A stretch of 64,000 nucleotides of DNA from Duganella sp. SG902 (GTDB lineage Bacteria > Pseudomonadota > Gammaproteobacteria > Burkholderiales > Burkholderiaceae_D), in NCBI RefSeq assembly GCF_013376005.1, contig NZ_JABMJK010000006.1, forward strand, positions 352,117-416,116, read 5' to 3'. The notes beneath the pieces are model-generated. The model saw only the letters and a list, made by a program, of their open reading frames with translations, was not told the origin of the DNA and made no database searches. The position numbers and the translations under genes were made by a program. Positions 17,523 through 26,900 of this stretch are shown one piece after another; the stretch's first letter is position 1; every line of letters begins with the position of its first letter.

Positions 17523-17933
17523 TTACGGTATCGTCAGGATCACCTTCACGGTATCGTCGGCCGCCGATTTCTCGATGTAGCCGATGGCGTTGGGGTCGGC
17601 CGCGACGGCCTTCTTCACCTCGGCGCTGGAGCCCAGCTCCTTGGGCGCCGTGGCCTTGCCGGTAAACACCAGCTTGGACCAGATCGCCTTGACCTGGGCG
17701 GTGTCCTTGTCCAGCACCTTGCGGTAGAACTCCGTGCGCAGCGGACCGTCGGTATGCTCGACCGGCGTGAACAGCGTGGATTTGCCCACGAAGAACTGGC
17801 CCGCCTGTTCGCTGAACATGCGCGTGGCCGGATTCTTGGGATTGACGATCACCACGATTTCCGTCGCAAACACGGAGGTGGCGGCCAGCCAGGCGCCGGC
17901 CGCCAGCAACAGCTTGCCCATAGACGTATTCAT
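17523..17933 (-). CDS. Small phosphate-ABC-type substrate-binding-like protein
   Basis: 136 residues with a Sec signal peptide (LLLAAGAWLAATSVFA, cleavage before TEIVV). The mature part resembles one lobe of a PstS-like binding protein: IVVIVNPKNPATRMFSEQAGQFFVGKS near the start and AVAADPNAIGYIEKS at the end. Full PstS proteins are over 300 residues, so this is the short type that usually accompanies porins or sensory genes. It starts 10 bp after the porin stop, behind GGAGCGCGC, and is surely in the same operon. Its role may be periplasmic anion binding next to the porin; this is inference. Confidence 0.82.
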   Translation of the reverse strand: MNTSMGKLLLAAGAWLAATSVFATEIVVIVNPKNPATRMFSEQAGQFFVGKSTLFTPVEHTDGPLRTEFYRKVLDKDTAQVKAIWSKLVFTGKATAPKELGSSAEVKKAVAADPNAIGYIEKSAADDTVKVILTIP

Positions 17934-17943
17934 AGCGCGCTCC

Positions 17944-19134
17944 TCAGAAGACGAAATCGATGGCGGCGGCGTACACGGTCACCGGCCCCGTAAAGCCCGG
18001 CTGCGCGTTGAGGAAATAGCCCGGTCCATCCTTCGGCTTGACGCGATCGATCTGCACCTTGAACGCGGCCGACTTGTAGAAGTCCCACCGCAGGCCCACC
18101 GCGTCGGTGGTTTGCAGCCCGGCTTTGATGGCGCCGTTGATGCCGGCGCTCAGGCCGGCCAGCGGGCCGGTCGTGGGCAGGCCGGCGAAATTGCGGACGC
18201 TGTCCTGCTTGGCATTGCCGTGCACGTAGTAAGGCACGAACGCTTGCCAGCGGTAACCGAGCATCAGGTACCAGGAGGTGGTGTCGGGGATCAGGCGGGT
18301 GTCGGTGGTGCGCTTGGCGTATTCGGCCTGGGCCAGCACGTTGCGATAATCCATCGTCAGGCCGAGCGAGGTGAACTTGCCGGTGAAATCGATCACGTTC
18401 AACTGATCCGCGATCGGCAGATTGACGGCCCTGGCGCCGGCCACCAGCTGCGCCAGGCCGGCGTTGTGGATGCTGACGTTGGCCTGCGAGCGGCCGATAC
18501 GGTAGGTGAACGGACCGTTCTCCAGCAGCAGCTGGGCCGCCATGGTGCTGGAATTGACCAGGGTGCTGTTGCGCGAATGGTCCTTGGCCACGCCGGTGGC
18601 GAACTGCGCGGTCACCGTGGTCTCGCCGAAGCTGTGCTGGTAGATGACGTCGCCGCCGTTGGCGTTATCCAGCGGCACCTGCTGATAGACCTCGGTCGGC
18701 GGACGCAGCATGGTGTTGGCGTAGCCGATGTTGCGCGAGTCGGAAATCATATAGATCGGCAAGCCGATGCGGCCGAGGCGCACCGAGAAGTCGTCGCTGA
18801 GCTTGTACTTGGCGAACGCCCACGCCAGCTCGGCGGTGTACTGGTCGCTTTCGCCATGCTTGCGCACCAAGCCCTGCGCGGTGAACGACAGCCGGTCATC
18901 CCATTTGGCGGTGGCCTGCAGCCCAAAGTTCGAGTCGACCCCGGTGCGGGCATCCTTGCCGACGCCGGAAGCCTGGCTGGGCCGGCTGAATTCGGCGAGG
19001 TCGGTATTGGTCTTGGTCAGGGCGCCGGTGCCGAAGCCGGCGATGGTGATGGGTAAGGAGTCTTGCGCGTGTGCGGTAGCGGCAACTACGCCGCATGCCG
19101 CGAGGATGGATAGGGCCAGCGTGGTCTTCGTCAT
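17944..19134 (-). CDS. Outer-membrane porin-like beta-barrel protein
   Basis: 396 residues. The ATG at 19134 follows CCGGAGGGAACG. The signal peptide ends at AHAQD. The mature protein alternates short amphipathic strands (LSFTAQGLVRKHG, TAELAWAFAKYKLSDDFSVRLGRIGLPIYM, PFTYRIGRSQANVS) and ends in AAIDFVF with a terminal phenylalanine, the signature of an outer-membrane barrel. No specific solute motif is recognisable. The pattern GLPIYMISDSRNIGYA is typical of a proteobacterial porin group found beside the small PstS-like protein encoded directly downstream. Confidence 0.85.
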   Translation of the reverse strand: MTKTTLALSILAACGVVAATAHAQDSLPITIAGFGTGALTKTNTDLAEFSRPSQASGVGKDARTGVDSNFGLQATAKWDDRLSFTAQGLVRKHGESDQYTAELAWAFAKYKLSDDFSVRLGRIGLPIYMISDSRNIGYANTMLRPPTEVYQQVPLDNANGGDVIYQHSFGETTVTAQFATGVAKDHSRNSTLVNSSTMAAQLLLENGPFTYRIGRSQANVSIHNAGLAQLVAGARAVNLPIADQLNVIDFTGKFTSLGLTMDYRNVLAQAEYAKRTTDTRLIPDTTSWYLMLGYRWQAFVPYYVHGNAKQDSVRNFAGLPTTGPLAGLSAGINGAIKAGLQTTDAVGLRWDFYKSAAFKVQIDRVKPKDGPGYFLNAQPGFTGPVTVYAAAIDFVF

Positions 19135-19304
19135 CGTTCCCTCCGGTAGTTGTGGTCGCTTCTTTTGGCGCTGAATCACGACCTCAGTGTGTATCGGGAA
19201 AGATCTTTTTTGTGTAATTTTCGATTGGAATGTGACTTCGCCGTTGCGCGAAGGCAACGGCTAGCCGCATGAAAGCGGTATCATGCGTGGCTGACGGCCA
19301 CGCG

Positions 19305-20108
19305 TCAGGAATATTCGACGCAGCCGTCCTGGCGGCAAAAGCTCAGCAGCTTGATGCCGGCTTCGGCGGCGATATCGATGGCCAGCGTGCTGGGCGCGGA
19401 GATGGTGGCCAGCATGGGAATGTTCATGCGCGCGGCCTTGCGGACCAGCTCGTAGCTGGCGCGGCTGGACATGAAGACGAAGCCGTTGCGCATGTCGACG
19501 CCCTCCAGCGCCAGATGGCCGATCAGCTTGTCCAGCGCGTTGTGGCGGCCGACGTCCTCGCATACTTTCAGCACGGCGCCATCGACGCCGCACCATGCGG
19601 CGGCATGCACGCCGCCGGTGGCGCGCTGCAGTTCCTGGTACTGTCCCAGTTCCGAAGCCGCGCGGGCGACGGCCGGTTGCAGCGGCGCCGGCAGCGGCGC
19701 GGCCTGGATGCGCTGCGGCCGCAGGTCGAGCAGCTCCAGGCTTTCGATGCCGCACACGCCGCAACCACTGCGGCCCGCCATCGAACGGCGCTGCTGCTTG
19801 AGCTGCACAAAATCCTCGCTGGCGATGGTGATGTCGATTTCGAAGCTGCGCGCATGCTCGCGCACCTCGATGTCAAACACGTCGGCCGGCTTGGCCACCA
19901 ATCCCTCGGTCAGCGCAAAGCCCATGGCGAACGGTTGCAGGTCACGCGGCGTGACCATCATGACGGCATGCGAGATACCATTGAATACCAGCGCCACCGG
20001 CACTTCCTCGATCACACGGTCGCCGGCGCGAGCGGCGTCGGCGCCGCGATGGCGCGTTACCTGGCGTTCCTGAAAACCCGCCTTGTCCGACTCCAGATCC
20101 AACTTCAT
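19305..20108 (-). CDS. fdhD: FdhD formate dehydrogenase accessory sulfurtransferase
   Basis: 267 residues. FdhD transfers sulfur from IscS to the molybdopterin guanine dinucleotide cofactor of formate dehydrogenase-type enzymes. The catalytic cysteine pair is in GRSGCGVCGIESL (about residues 112-124), followed by the cofactor-binding C-terminal half with GGVHAAAW, EDVGRHNALDKLIG and SSRASYELVRKAA. Start at 20108 (MKLDLES) is preceded by GCGGGGCTGTG. A slightly longer start would add eight residues. The YdeP-type enzyme at 11829-14147 is the only molybdoenzyme in the window and a likely client. Confidence 0.93.
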   Translation of the reverse strand: MKLDLESDKAGFQERQVTRHRGADAARAGDRVIEEVPVALVFNGISHAVMMVTPRDLQPFAMGFALTEGLVAKPADVFDIEVREHARSFEIDITIASEDFVQLKQQRRSMAGRSGCGVCGIESLELLDLRPQRIQAAPLPAPLQPAVARAASELGQYQELQRATGGVHAAAWCGVDGAVLKVCEDVGRHNALDKLIGHLALEGVDMRNGFVFMSSRASYELVRKAARMNIPMLATISAPSTLAIDIAAEAGIKLLSFCRQDGCVEYS

Positions 20109-20165
20109 CACAGCCCCGCGGAATAAGCACAACGGCTTATTCTACACGGGGCCGCGCGGGCGCGT

Positions 20166-20936
20166 TCAAGCCGCCTGCAGCTCGCCCACGCCGTAGTGAC
20201 GGGCGTAGCGCGCGTCCAGGTTTGCCAGTGGCATCAGCAGGAACAGGTCGGCGCTTTCGAAATCAGGATCCCATGCCGGTTCGCCGCAGATCCACGCGCC
20301 CGAACGCATATAGCCTTTCAACAGCGCGGGCACTTGCGGTTTTTGCGCGGCTTCCAGCTTCGAGAACGGGAATGGCAGGTGCGGCGTCACGCGGTATTCG
20401 ATCGGCGCCAGGTTTTTGGCTGCCAGCTGCTGGTACACGGCGACGGCATTGTGACCGCCGTCGGCCAGCGAGATGCTAGCGCAGCCGACCAGGAATTCGG
20501 CGTTCTCGCGGCGCATGTACTCGGCCAGGCCGGACCACAGCAGCATGATCACGCTGCCGCCACGATAATCAGGATGGATGCAGGCGCGGCCGGCTTCCAC
20601 GATGCGGCCGCGAATGTTGTTCAACCGGCCCAGATCGAACTCGCCTTCCGAATACAGGCGGCCCAGCTTGCGGGCGCGGGTGGCGTTCAGCAGGCGGTAG
20701 GTGCCGACCACCATCAGGCTGTCGGCATCACGCACGATCAGGTGGTCGCAGTGCTCGTCGAATTCGTCGCTATCCAGGCCGTCGGCGCGTTCCAGCGCGC
20801 TCAGGCCCATGGACTCGATAAACACCTTGTAGCGCAGGCGCTGCACTTCGCGCAGTTCTTCCGGCGTGCTTGCCATACTGAGTACCAGCTTGCCGGACGC
20901 CGCGCGCACGTCCGCTTGTATGATCGAGGTTTGCAT
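20166..20936 (-). CDS. OlsB-like N-acyl amino acid synthase (GNAT, hemolysin-like)
   Basis: 256 residues of the Acetyltransf_5 group, which includes OlsB (acyl-ACP:L-ornithine N-acyltransferase, first step of ornithine-lipid synthesis). Supporting segments are LRYKVFIESMGLSA near residue 34, CDHLIVRDADS..VVGTYRLL, GRIVEAGRACIHPDYRGGSVIMLLWSGLAEYMR in outline, and FLVGCASISLADGG. The family uses an acyl-ACP donor. OlsA, which would finish ornithine lipid, is not adjacent, so another N-acyl amino acid is possible. Located downstream of no obvious operon partner; the histone-like gene lies 99 bp upstream on the same strand. Confidence 0.82.
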   Translation of the reverse strand: MQTSIIQADVRAASGKLVLSMASTPEELREVQRLRYKVFIESMGLSALERADGLDSDEFDEHCDHLIVRDADSLMVVGTYRLLNATRARKLGRLYSEGEFDLGRLNNIRGRIVEAGRACIHPDYRGGSVIMLLWSGLAEYMRRENAEFLVGCASISLADGGHNAVAVYQQLAAKNLAPIEYRVTPHLPFPFSKLEAAQKPQVPALLKGYMRSGAWICGEPAWDPDFESADLFLLMPLANLDARYARHYGVGELQAA

Positions 20937-21035
20937 GCTTCATCCCTTTTTTGTGGAAGACGAAGCAAGCGTAACCAGCGAATACTTCAGGAAAATGACA
21001 GTGAAATGTCATTTTCGTGACATGTTGTTTTTTAA

Positions 21036-21536
21036 TCAGGCCTTCTTCGGACGGCCTGTCTTCAGTTGCGGCAGGCTGGCCAGCACTTTCTTCAGCGTCG
21101 CCAGGTCGATTTGCGAAATCAGGGCGACGCCGACGCGCAGCAGTTCGCTCTTTTTCACTTCGAAGCCGGCCTTCAGGGCGGTTTTCTTCACCTGGCCCAG
21201 CACCGCGTATTCGGCTTCCGGCATGGTGAAGCTGTCGCGTACCAATTTCTCTTTTGGCGCTTTGACCTTGGCTTCCACAGCGGCGGTTTTCGGCTTGGCG
21301 GCGGCTTTTGGCGCGGTCGGCTTTGGTGCCGCTTTCGGTGCGGCCTTAGGCGTGGCTTTCGGCGCCGGCTTGGCGGTGGTCGCGCGGCTGGCCGGCTTGG
21401 CGGCGGCTTTCGGCGCGGGCTTGGCGACGGCTTTGGGTGCCGCTGGCTTGGCGGCTGGCTTGGCGGCTGCCGGCTTGGCGGCGGTCTTGGTCGCGGTGGT
21501 TTTCGGGGCTGCTTTGGTGGCTGCTTTGGTGGCCAT
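21036..21536 (-). CDS. Histone H1-like Ala/Lys/Pro-rich DNA-binding protein
   Basis: 166 residues. The start at 21536 has GGAG six bases upstream. The first hundred residues are a low-complexity run of AAKPA, APKA and TAKPAPKA units, giving a highly basic tail like eukaryotic H1 and bacterial AlgP/PhaI-type proteins. The last 60 residues look folded: RDSFTMPEAEYAVLGQVKKTALKAGFEVKKSELLRVGV in outline, then LKKVLASLPQL and a basic end GRPKKA. Such proteins are thought to bind DNA non-specifically and organise the nucleoid, or to coat polyhydroxyalkanoate granules. Which applies here is unknown. Confidence 0.85.
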   Translation of the reverse strand: MATKAATKAAPKTTATKTAAKPAAAKPAAKPAAPKAVAKPAPKAAAKPASRATTAKPAPKATPKAAPKAAPKPTAPKAAAKPKTAAVEAKVKAPKEKLVRDSFTMPEAEYAVLGQVKKTALKAGFEVKKSELLRVGVALISQIDLATLKKVLASLPQLKTGRPKKA

Positions 21537-21574
21537 ACTCACTCCAATTTAATCAACAATATAAACAGTATATA

Positions 21575-21952
21575 TCATTTCAGCTGAGCAGCCACACGGG
21601 CGAACAATTGATCTGGATTAACCGGCTTGCGCAAAAAGTCGGCCGCGCCCACGCTGCGGCCCAGCGCCTCGTCTTCCTGCTGGCTCTTGGCGGTCAGGAA
21701 AACCACCGGAATCCCCACGCTGGCGGGATCGGCCTTGAGACGGCGGCAGGTTTCGATGCCATCCACGTCCGGCATCATGATATCGAGCAGGATCAGATCC
21801 ACCTTGGACGACGCCACGATCTGCAGCGCCGTGGCGCCGCTGGTGGCCACCTTGGTGTTGTATTTGTCCTTCAACAGCGTGGACAACAAGGTGATGTTGT
21901 CCGGCGTGTCGTCAACGATCAAAACGGTCGGGCGATTGGCATTGTTCATCAT
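21575..21952 (-). CDS. Stand-alone CheY-like response regulator receiver
   Basis: 125 residues, a single receiver domain with no output domain. Acid pocket DD in LIVDDTPDN, phospho-acceptor in [13 protein letters not shown] (about Asp56), threonine in VVFLTAK and lysine in [11 protein letters not shown] are all present. Its ATG overlaps the TGA of the kinase gene (21949-21952), so it is translationally coupled as the last gene of the binding-protein/kinase/receiver operon. Without an output domain it probably relays phosphate to an Hpt protein or acts by protein contact. Confidence 0.9.
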   Translation of the reverse strand: MMNNANRPTVLIVDDTPDNITLLSTLLKDKYNTKVATSGATALQIVASSKVDLILLDIMMPDVDGIETCRRLKADPASVGIPVVFLTAKSQQEDEALGRSVGAADFLRKPVNPDQLFARVAAQLK

Positions 21953-24545
21953 GTCTCCTGTCTTTTTATGGCTTCCGCCAGCAGCTTGCCGGCGGCCTGG
22001 AATTCGTATTGCTCCATATGGTGCCTGAGCCGCCCCATCTCCGGCGGCGACAACATCGTCGCCAGGCTGACCTGGGCGCGTTCAAAATAATCCATGCTCT
22101 CGCCGCTGAAATCCGCCAGCAGCCCCGCCAGGTCCAGCAAGGCCTGGCGCGCGTCGGCCGCGCCGTCCGCCGATTCCGCCAACGGCGGCACCGGCGGAAT
22201 CACCTTCATCGACATCCCCAGCCAGCGTGACAGCACGCTGTAGAGCCGCTGCGGATCGATCGGCTTGGTGAGGTAGTCCTGCATGCCCTCCTCCAGACAG
22301 CGCGCCCGCATCCCGGCCAGCGCGTTCGAGGTCACCGCGATGATCGGCAGCTCGCTGAAGCGGCTGTCGACCCGCAACAGGCGCGTGGCCTCGTGGCCGT
22401 CCATCTCCGGCATGCCCAGGTCCATCAGCACCAGATCGTAGGCGCGCGGCCCGGCCTCCATCAGGCGCGCCACCGCCTCGCGGCCGTTGCCCACCACCTC
22501 CACGTCCAGCCCTTGCAACTCCAGCAAGGCGCGCGTGACGTCCTGGTTGTCGGCGCTGTCCTCGGCCAGCAGCACGCGCGCGGTGCGGCGCGGCGAGGCG
22601 TCCAGTTGCAGCTCGCCCACCGCCGCGTGCTGCGCGCTCGCCTGCGCGGCCAGCGCTGTTTCATCCGACAAGGCGAACGGCAGATCAAACTGGAAGGTCG
22701 AGCCATGATCCACTTCGCTCTCCACCTCGATATTCCCGCCCATCAGCCGCACCAACTGCTGCGAAATCGACAGCCCCAGCCCGGTGCCGCCATACTGGCG
22801 CGTGGTCGAGCCATTGGCCTGGCTGAAGGCGCGGAACAGGCGCGATTTCTGCTGCGGCGTCATGCCGATGCCGGTGTCGCTCACCGTGAAGCGCAAGGTC
22901 ACCTTGTCGCCGCGCCGCGCGCGCAGATCGCAGCGCAATTCCAGCTTGCCTTCCAGCGTGAACTTCACCGCGTTGTTCACCAGATTGATCAGCACCTGGC
23001 CGAGCCGCAGGGGATCGCCCACCAGATGGCGCGGCACGTCCGGCGCCACGCCGATGACATAGGTCAGGCGCTTGTCGGCGGCGCGCTGCGCCGTCACGCT
23101 GTTGACGTTGTCCAGCACGTCCTGCAGCGAGAACGGAATCGACTCGACCTCCAGCCGCCCGGCCTCGATCTTGGAAAAATCGAGGATGTCGTTGATGATG
23201 CCCAGCAGCGTCAAGGCCGCGCGGTGGATCTTGCTGATGTAGTCGTGCTGCTTGGCGGTCAGCTCGGTGCGCAGCGCCAGGTAGGCCATGCCGATCACGG
23301 CGCTCATCGGCGTGCGGATCTCGTGGCTCATATTGGCCAGGAACTCGGACTTGGCGATATTGGCGCCTCCGCCATCACGTTGGCATTCACCAGCTTTTGC
23401 TCGCGCTCGCGGCGGTCGCTGATGTCGCGGATGAAGGCGCAAAACTCGAAGCTGTCGCGCTCCTCCATCTTCACCTGCGTGATCGCCAGCTCGATCGGGA
23501 ACTCCTCGCCGTTGCGGCGCAGGGCGTACACCTCGATGCGGGTATCGAGCACGCCGCTGCCGCCGCCGGTCAGGTAGCGCTGCATGCCGCGCTTGTGGTC
23601 ATAGCGGAAGCGCGGCGGAATGATGGTCTTGTCCAGCTCCAGCCCCAGCGCCTCCTCGCGCTTCCAGCCAAAGATGGTCTCGGCCTGCTTATTCCAGCCG
23701 ACGATGCGCCCTTCCACGTCCATGCGCACCACCGCGTCCAGCGCGGTGTCGACGATGGCCTGCAGCTTGGCCTGGCTGTCGCGCGCCATCTGCATGCTGC
23801 GGGTCAGCTCCGCCGTGCGGGCGCTGATGCGCTGCTCGAGCTCCGCGTTGAGATCGCGCAGTTCGCGCTCGGCGTCGCGCAGGCGCGTCAGCGTGTCGCG
23901 GAAACGCAGCACGGCGTCGGACAGCCGCCCCACCTGGTCGTCGCGTCCGACGCCGGACAGCTTGATGTCGGTCTCGCCGCGCGTCAGCTTTTCCAGCCCG
24001 ATGCGGATGTCGGCGAACGGCCGCGCCGCGCGCCGGCCGACGATGAAGATGGACAGCACGATACCCAGCGCCAGCAGCAGGTTGGCCGCCACCGTGTTGA
24101 CGATCTGCCGCTGCAGGTCGCGGTCCATCTGCTGGCGCGAGTACGCCAGGTCGATCGAGCCCACCGGGTAGTTGCGCCGCGCGTCGCTGAACTGGATCTC
24201 GCGCCGCACGTGGATCGACGACACCGGCTCCTTCATCGGCGACACGTAGCTGGCCAGTTCCGCGCCGTTCGGTCCCAGCACGCGCAGCACCAGCACTTCC
24301 GGCGTGGCGCCGGACGCATCGACCACGCTGGACACGGCCGCGCTGTTGATGTCGAACAGCGGCCGCGCCAGCGCCTGCGACAGCACCGCCGCCAGCCGCT
24401 CGGCGCGCTCGCGCAGATTCTGTTCGGCCTCGCTGCGCAGGGTGCGCATCACATAGGTTGTATAGATGGCGGTGGATATCGCCACCGCGAGGAAGATGCC
24501 AAACCCCAGCCGCAACAGGATATTGCGCCGCCATGCCAGCCGCAC
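21949..24545 (-). pseudogene. Hybrid sensor histidine kinase interrupted by a one-base frameshift
   Basis: Read across the break this is one kinase of about 865 residues. The first frame (24545 down to about 23365) has a membrane helix (ILLRLGFGIFLAVAISTAIY), periplasmic region, second helix (LLLALGIVLSIFIVG), HAMP, coiled coil and PAS. It then derails after ANVMAEA into a short tail ending at 23328. The second frame picks up exactly there with [19 protein letters not shown] (HisKA, phospho-histidine) and continues with HATPase (DTGIGM, GTGLGL) and a receiver ([13 protein letters not shown]). The break lies at about 23363-23368 in GGCGCC; one extra base restores the frame. Start GTG at 24545 is uncertain; the frame is open back to the upstream stop. 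Coupled to the receiver gene downstream. Could be a true pseudogene or a sequencing error. Confidence 0.85.
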
Positions 24546-24591
24546 CTGCGACAGCGGTCCGCCGCCGTCGGCCGGCAGCTTGTCGCGCGCG

Positions 24592-25365
24592 TTAATGGCG
24601 CACTCCTTCGGCTTGCGCCAGTTTCCTGTAGGCCGGGCTGTTGCGAGCCTTCTCCACCTCGTTCCAGATGCTGGCCGCCAGCTGCGGCCGGGATGCCAGC
24701 AGCGCGTGCGACAGGATCAGGAAGTACGGTTTCTCGATGATGGGAACCGGCAGCTGCTCCAACTGTGGTCCCAGCGGGCCGCGCATCAAGCCGGCGGCGT
24801 CGCTGCCGCCCACCGCCGCCGCGGCCAGCCGGCCGGCGATCAGCTTGCGCGCCAATTCGTCGGCGCGCTGGCTGCCCTCGTCCACTTCCAGGTTCTGCGC
24901 GCGCAGCACGTCGCCCACCGAGTAGCCAAGCTGGAAGCCGACGGCGCCATCGAGGTTGCTGAAATGCTTGCCGTCCCATTCCACCTTGCTGCCCTTGCGG
25001 CGCAGGACCACGTAGGTGTCGGTGTGCATGCGTTTGCTGGCGTCGAGGTTTTCGCCGCCCGGATATTCGCCCAGTTCGCGCCGGTCCGGCTTGTAGCTGA
25101 CGGCGAACGCGCCATCGACCGCGTTGGCCTTCAGCTGCGCCAGGCAGCGTTTCCACGGAATGCTCTGGAAATCGAGGCGGATGTCGAGCCGCTGCGCGAC
25201 GATTTTCAGCAGCTCGAAATTCAGGCCGCCGCCCTTCGCGGTGCGCCACGGCAGCACGTCCTGCGCCTCGTAGCACAGGGTCACGGTTTCCTTGGGTGCG
25301 GCGGCGGCGGGCAGGGACAGGACTAGCGCGATCGCCGCGCAAACGCTGGTCGTCCTGTTTCGCAT
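24592..25365 (-). CDS. Periplasmic amino-acid-type solute-binding protein
   Basis: 257 residues with a Sec signal peptide (AAIALVLSLPAAAAP). The mature part follows the SBP_bac_3 fold: LCYEAQDVLPWR, GGLNFELLKIVAQRLDIRLDFQSIPWKRCLAQLKANAVDGAFAVSY in outline, and VGFQLGYSVGDVLRAQN. No ABC permease or ATPase is near. It lies directly upstream of the sensor kinase gene, so it more likely serves as the ligand-presenting partner of that kinase than as a transport subunit. Ligand could be an amino acid or related small molecule. The start is preceded by GAGGAAACCATC. Confidence 0.85.
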   Translation of the reverse strand: MRNRTTSVCAAIALVLSLPAAAAPKETVTLCYEAQDVLPWRTAKGGGLNFELLKIVAQRLDIRLDFQSIPWKRCLAQLKANAVDGAFAVSYKPDRRELGEYPGGENLDASKRMHTDTYVVLRRKGSKVEWDGKHFSNLDGAVGFQLGYSVGDVLRAQNLEVDEGSQRADELARKLIAGRLAAAAVGGSDAAGLMRGPLGPQLEQLPVPIIEKPYFLILSHALLASRPQLAASIWNEVEKARNSPAYRKLAQAEGVRH

Positions 25366-25378
25366 GATGGTTTCCTCT

Positions 25379-26830
25379 TCAACTGGTCCGGATAGCGAAG
25401 TCTACACCGACTTCATCCCACTGCTCCTGCTCCTTCTCCAGCCAGTAGGACAAGGTCGGATGCTCGGCCACCCACTCGCGCCGGATTTCCAGCTCGATGC
25501 GGCTCTTGAAGCGCAGCTTGATCTGGGTGAAGTCGATGTCGATGCGCGAGTGCATGAACAACACCGCCAGCCGCAGCGCCACGATGGCCTTGGCGAAATC
25601 CGGCTCGCCCAGCACCTCGGCCACCTTGCGCAGGTTGCCCTTGTGGGCCACGATCAGGCGGCTCATCAGGCGCTGCTCGCGCGCCGTGAAGCCCGGCAGG
25701 TCGGCGTTCTCGATGATGTAGGCGGCGTGCTTGTGGTAGCCGGTGTGCGACACCACCATGCCCATTTCGTGCAGCAGCGCGCTCCAGTACAGGTGGCGGC
25801 TGTACTGGTCGGAGGTCGGCTTGGTCTGCGCATACAGCGCCAGCGCGTCGTCGGCCACGCGGTTGGCGCGGCGCTCGTCGACGTGGAAGCGCTGCACGCA
25901 GGCCAGCACCGATTGTTCGCGGCGATCGCGCTTGGTCGAGCGCAGGTGCAGGTCCCACATCACGCCCATGCGCAGGCCGGCCTCGATCGGCACCACCACC
26001 GGGATATCGAGCTCGCGCACCAGTCCAATCAGGATCGCCAGGCCGCCGATGATGGTGGAGGCGCGGTCCGGCTTCAGGCCCGGCATGTCGATCTTGCCGA
26101 CGTGGCCAAAGTCGATGAAGCGCTGCTTGAGCGCCTCCAGCGACTGCCCGTTGACTTCGCGCCCCAGGCCATTCTTGACGATGATGTCGGCGATGGTGCG
26201 CGCGGTGCCGGACGAGCCATAGCACTGCTTCCAGAACTGCGGATGGTACGGCGGCGCCGCGTCCTCGAAATGGCTGCGCGCCGACAGGATGGCGGCTTCG
26301 AACGACGGCCCGTCCACCCGCCCGCCGATGAAGAACGACAGGCTTTGCTTGACCGTGCCGACGCTGAACGATTCGACCCGCTCGATCTCCTGCCCGCGCC
26401 CCAGTATCAGCTCGGTGGAGCCGCCGCCGATGTCGATCACCAGCCGGCGCTCGCCGGGCAGCGCCACCGCGTGCGCCACGCCCATGTAGATCAGGCGCCC
26501 CTCCTCCTCGCCGGAGATGATCTCGATCGGGTAGCCGATGGCCAGTTCGGCCTCCGGCAGGAAGGTGCCGGCGTTGCGCGCCACCCGCATGGCCGAGGTG
26601 GCCACCACGCGCACCCCGTCCAGCTTGTAGGCGGCCAGCACGGTGCGGAAATTCTTCAGGCAATTGAGGGCCGACTGCATGGCGGCCGGCGTCAGGTTGC
26701 CGTCCTTGTCCAGGCCCGCCGCCAGCCGGATCGGCTCGCGCACGGATTTGAGGACGCGTATCGCCTCGCCGTCATGCTTGCCGATGTGGAGGCGGAAACT
26801 GTTGGAACCTAAATCTACTGCTGCATACAT
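25379..26830 (-). CDS. ppx: Exopolyphosphatase / Ppx-GppA phosphatase
   Basis: 483 residues. Ppx/GppA enzymes release phosphate from polyphosphate or pppGpp. The start at 26830 gives MYAAVDLGSNSFRLHIGK, the ASKHA phosphate-1 motif. VIDIGGGSTELILG is the second, and GSSGTARTIADIIV with GLAILIGL belongs to the third region. The C-terminal 170 residues form the HD-like helical domain (LLHEMGMVVSHTGYHKHAAYIIENAD). The length fits the long Ppx form. Thirteen bases separate its stop from the start of the binding-protein gene downstream, so phosphate metabolism and that sensory operon may be co-transcribed. Ppx versus GppA activity cannot be separated by sequence alone. Confidence 0.9.
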   Translation of the reverse strand: MYAAVDLGSNSFRLHIGKHDGEAIRVLKSVREPIRLAAGLDKDGNLTPAAMQSALNCLKNFRTVLAAYKLDGVRVVATSAMRVARNAGTFLPEAELAIGYPIEIISGEEEGRLIYMGVAHAVALPGERRLVIDIGGGSTELILGRGQEIERVESFSVGTVKQSLSFFIGGRVDGPSFEAAILSARSHFEDAAPPYHPQFWKQCYGSSGTARTIADIIVKNGLGREVNGQSLEALKQRFIDFGHVGKIDMPGLKPDRASTIIGGLAILIGLVRELDIPVVVPIEAGLRMGVMWDLHLRSTKRDRREQSVLACVQRFHVDERRANRVADDALALYAQTKPTSDQYSRHLYWSALLHEMGMVVSHTGYHKHAAYIIENADLPGFTAREQRLMSRLIVAHKGNLRKVAEVLGEPDFAKAIVALRLAVLFMHSRIDIDFTQIKLRFKSRIELEIRREWVAEHPTLSYWLEKEQEQWDEVGVDFAIRTS

Positions 26831-26900
26831 ATCTCGAAGGCTCCGCGCTAAATCAAACAAATCAAACTAAACGATTTATACCATTATAAGCACGATAAGC

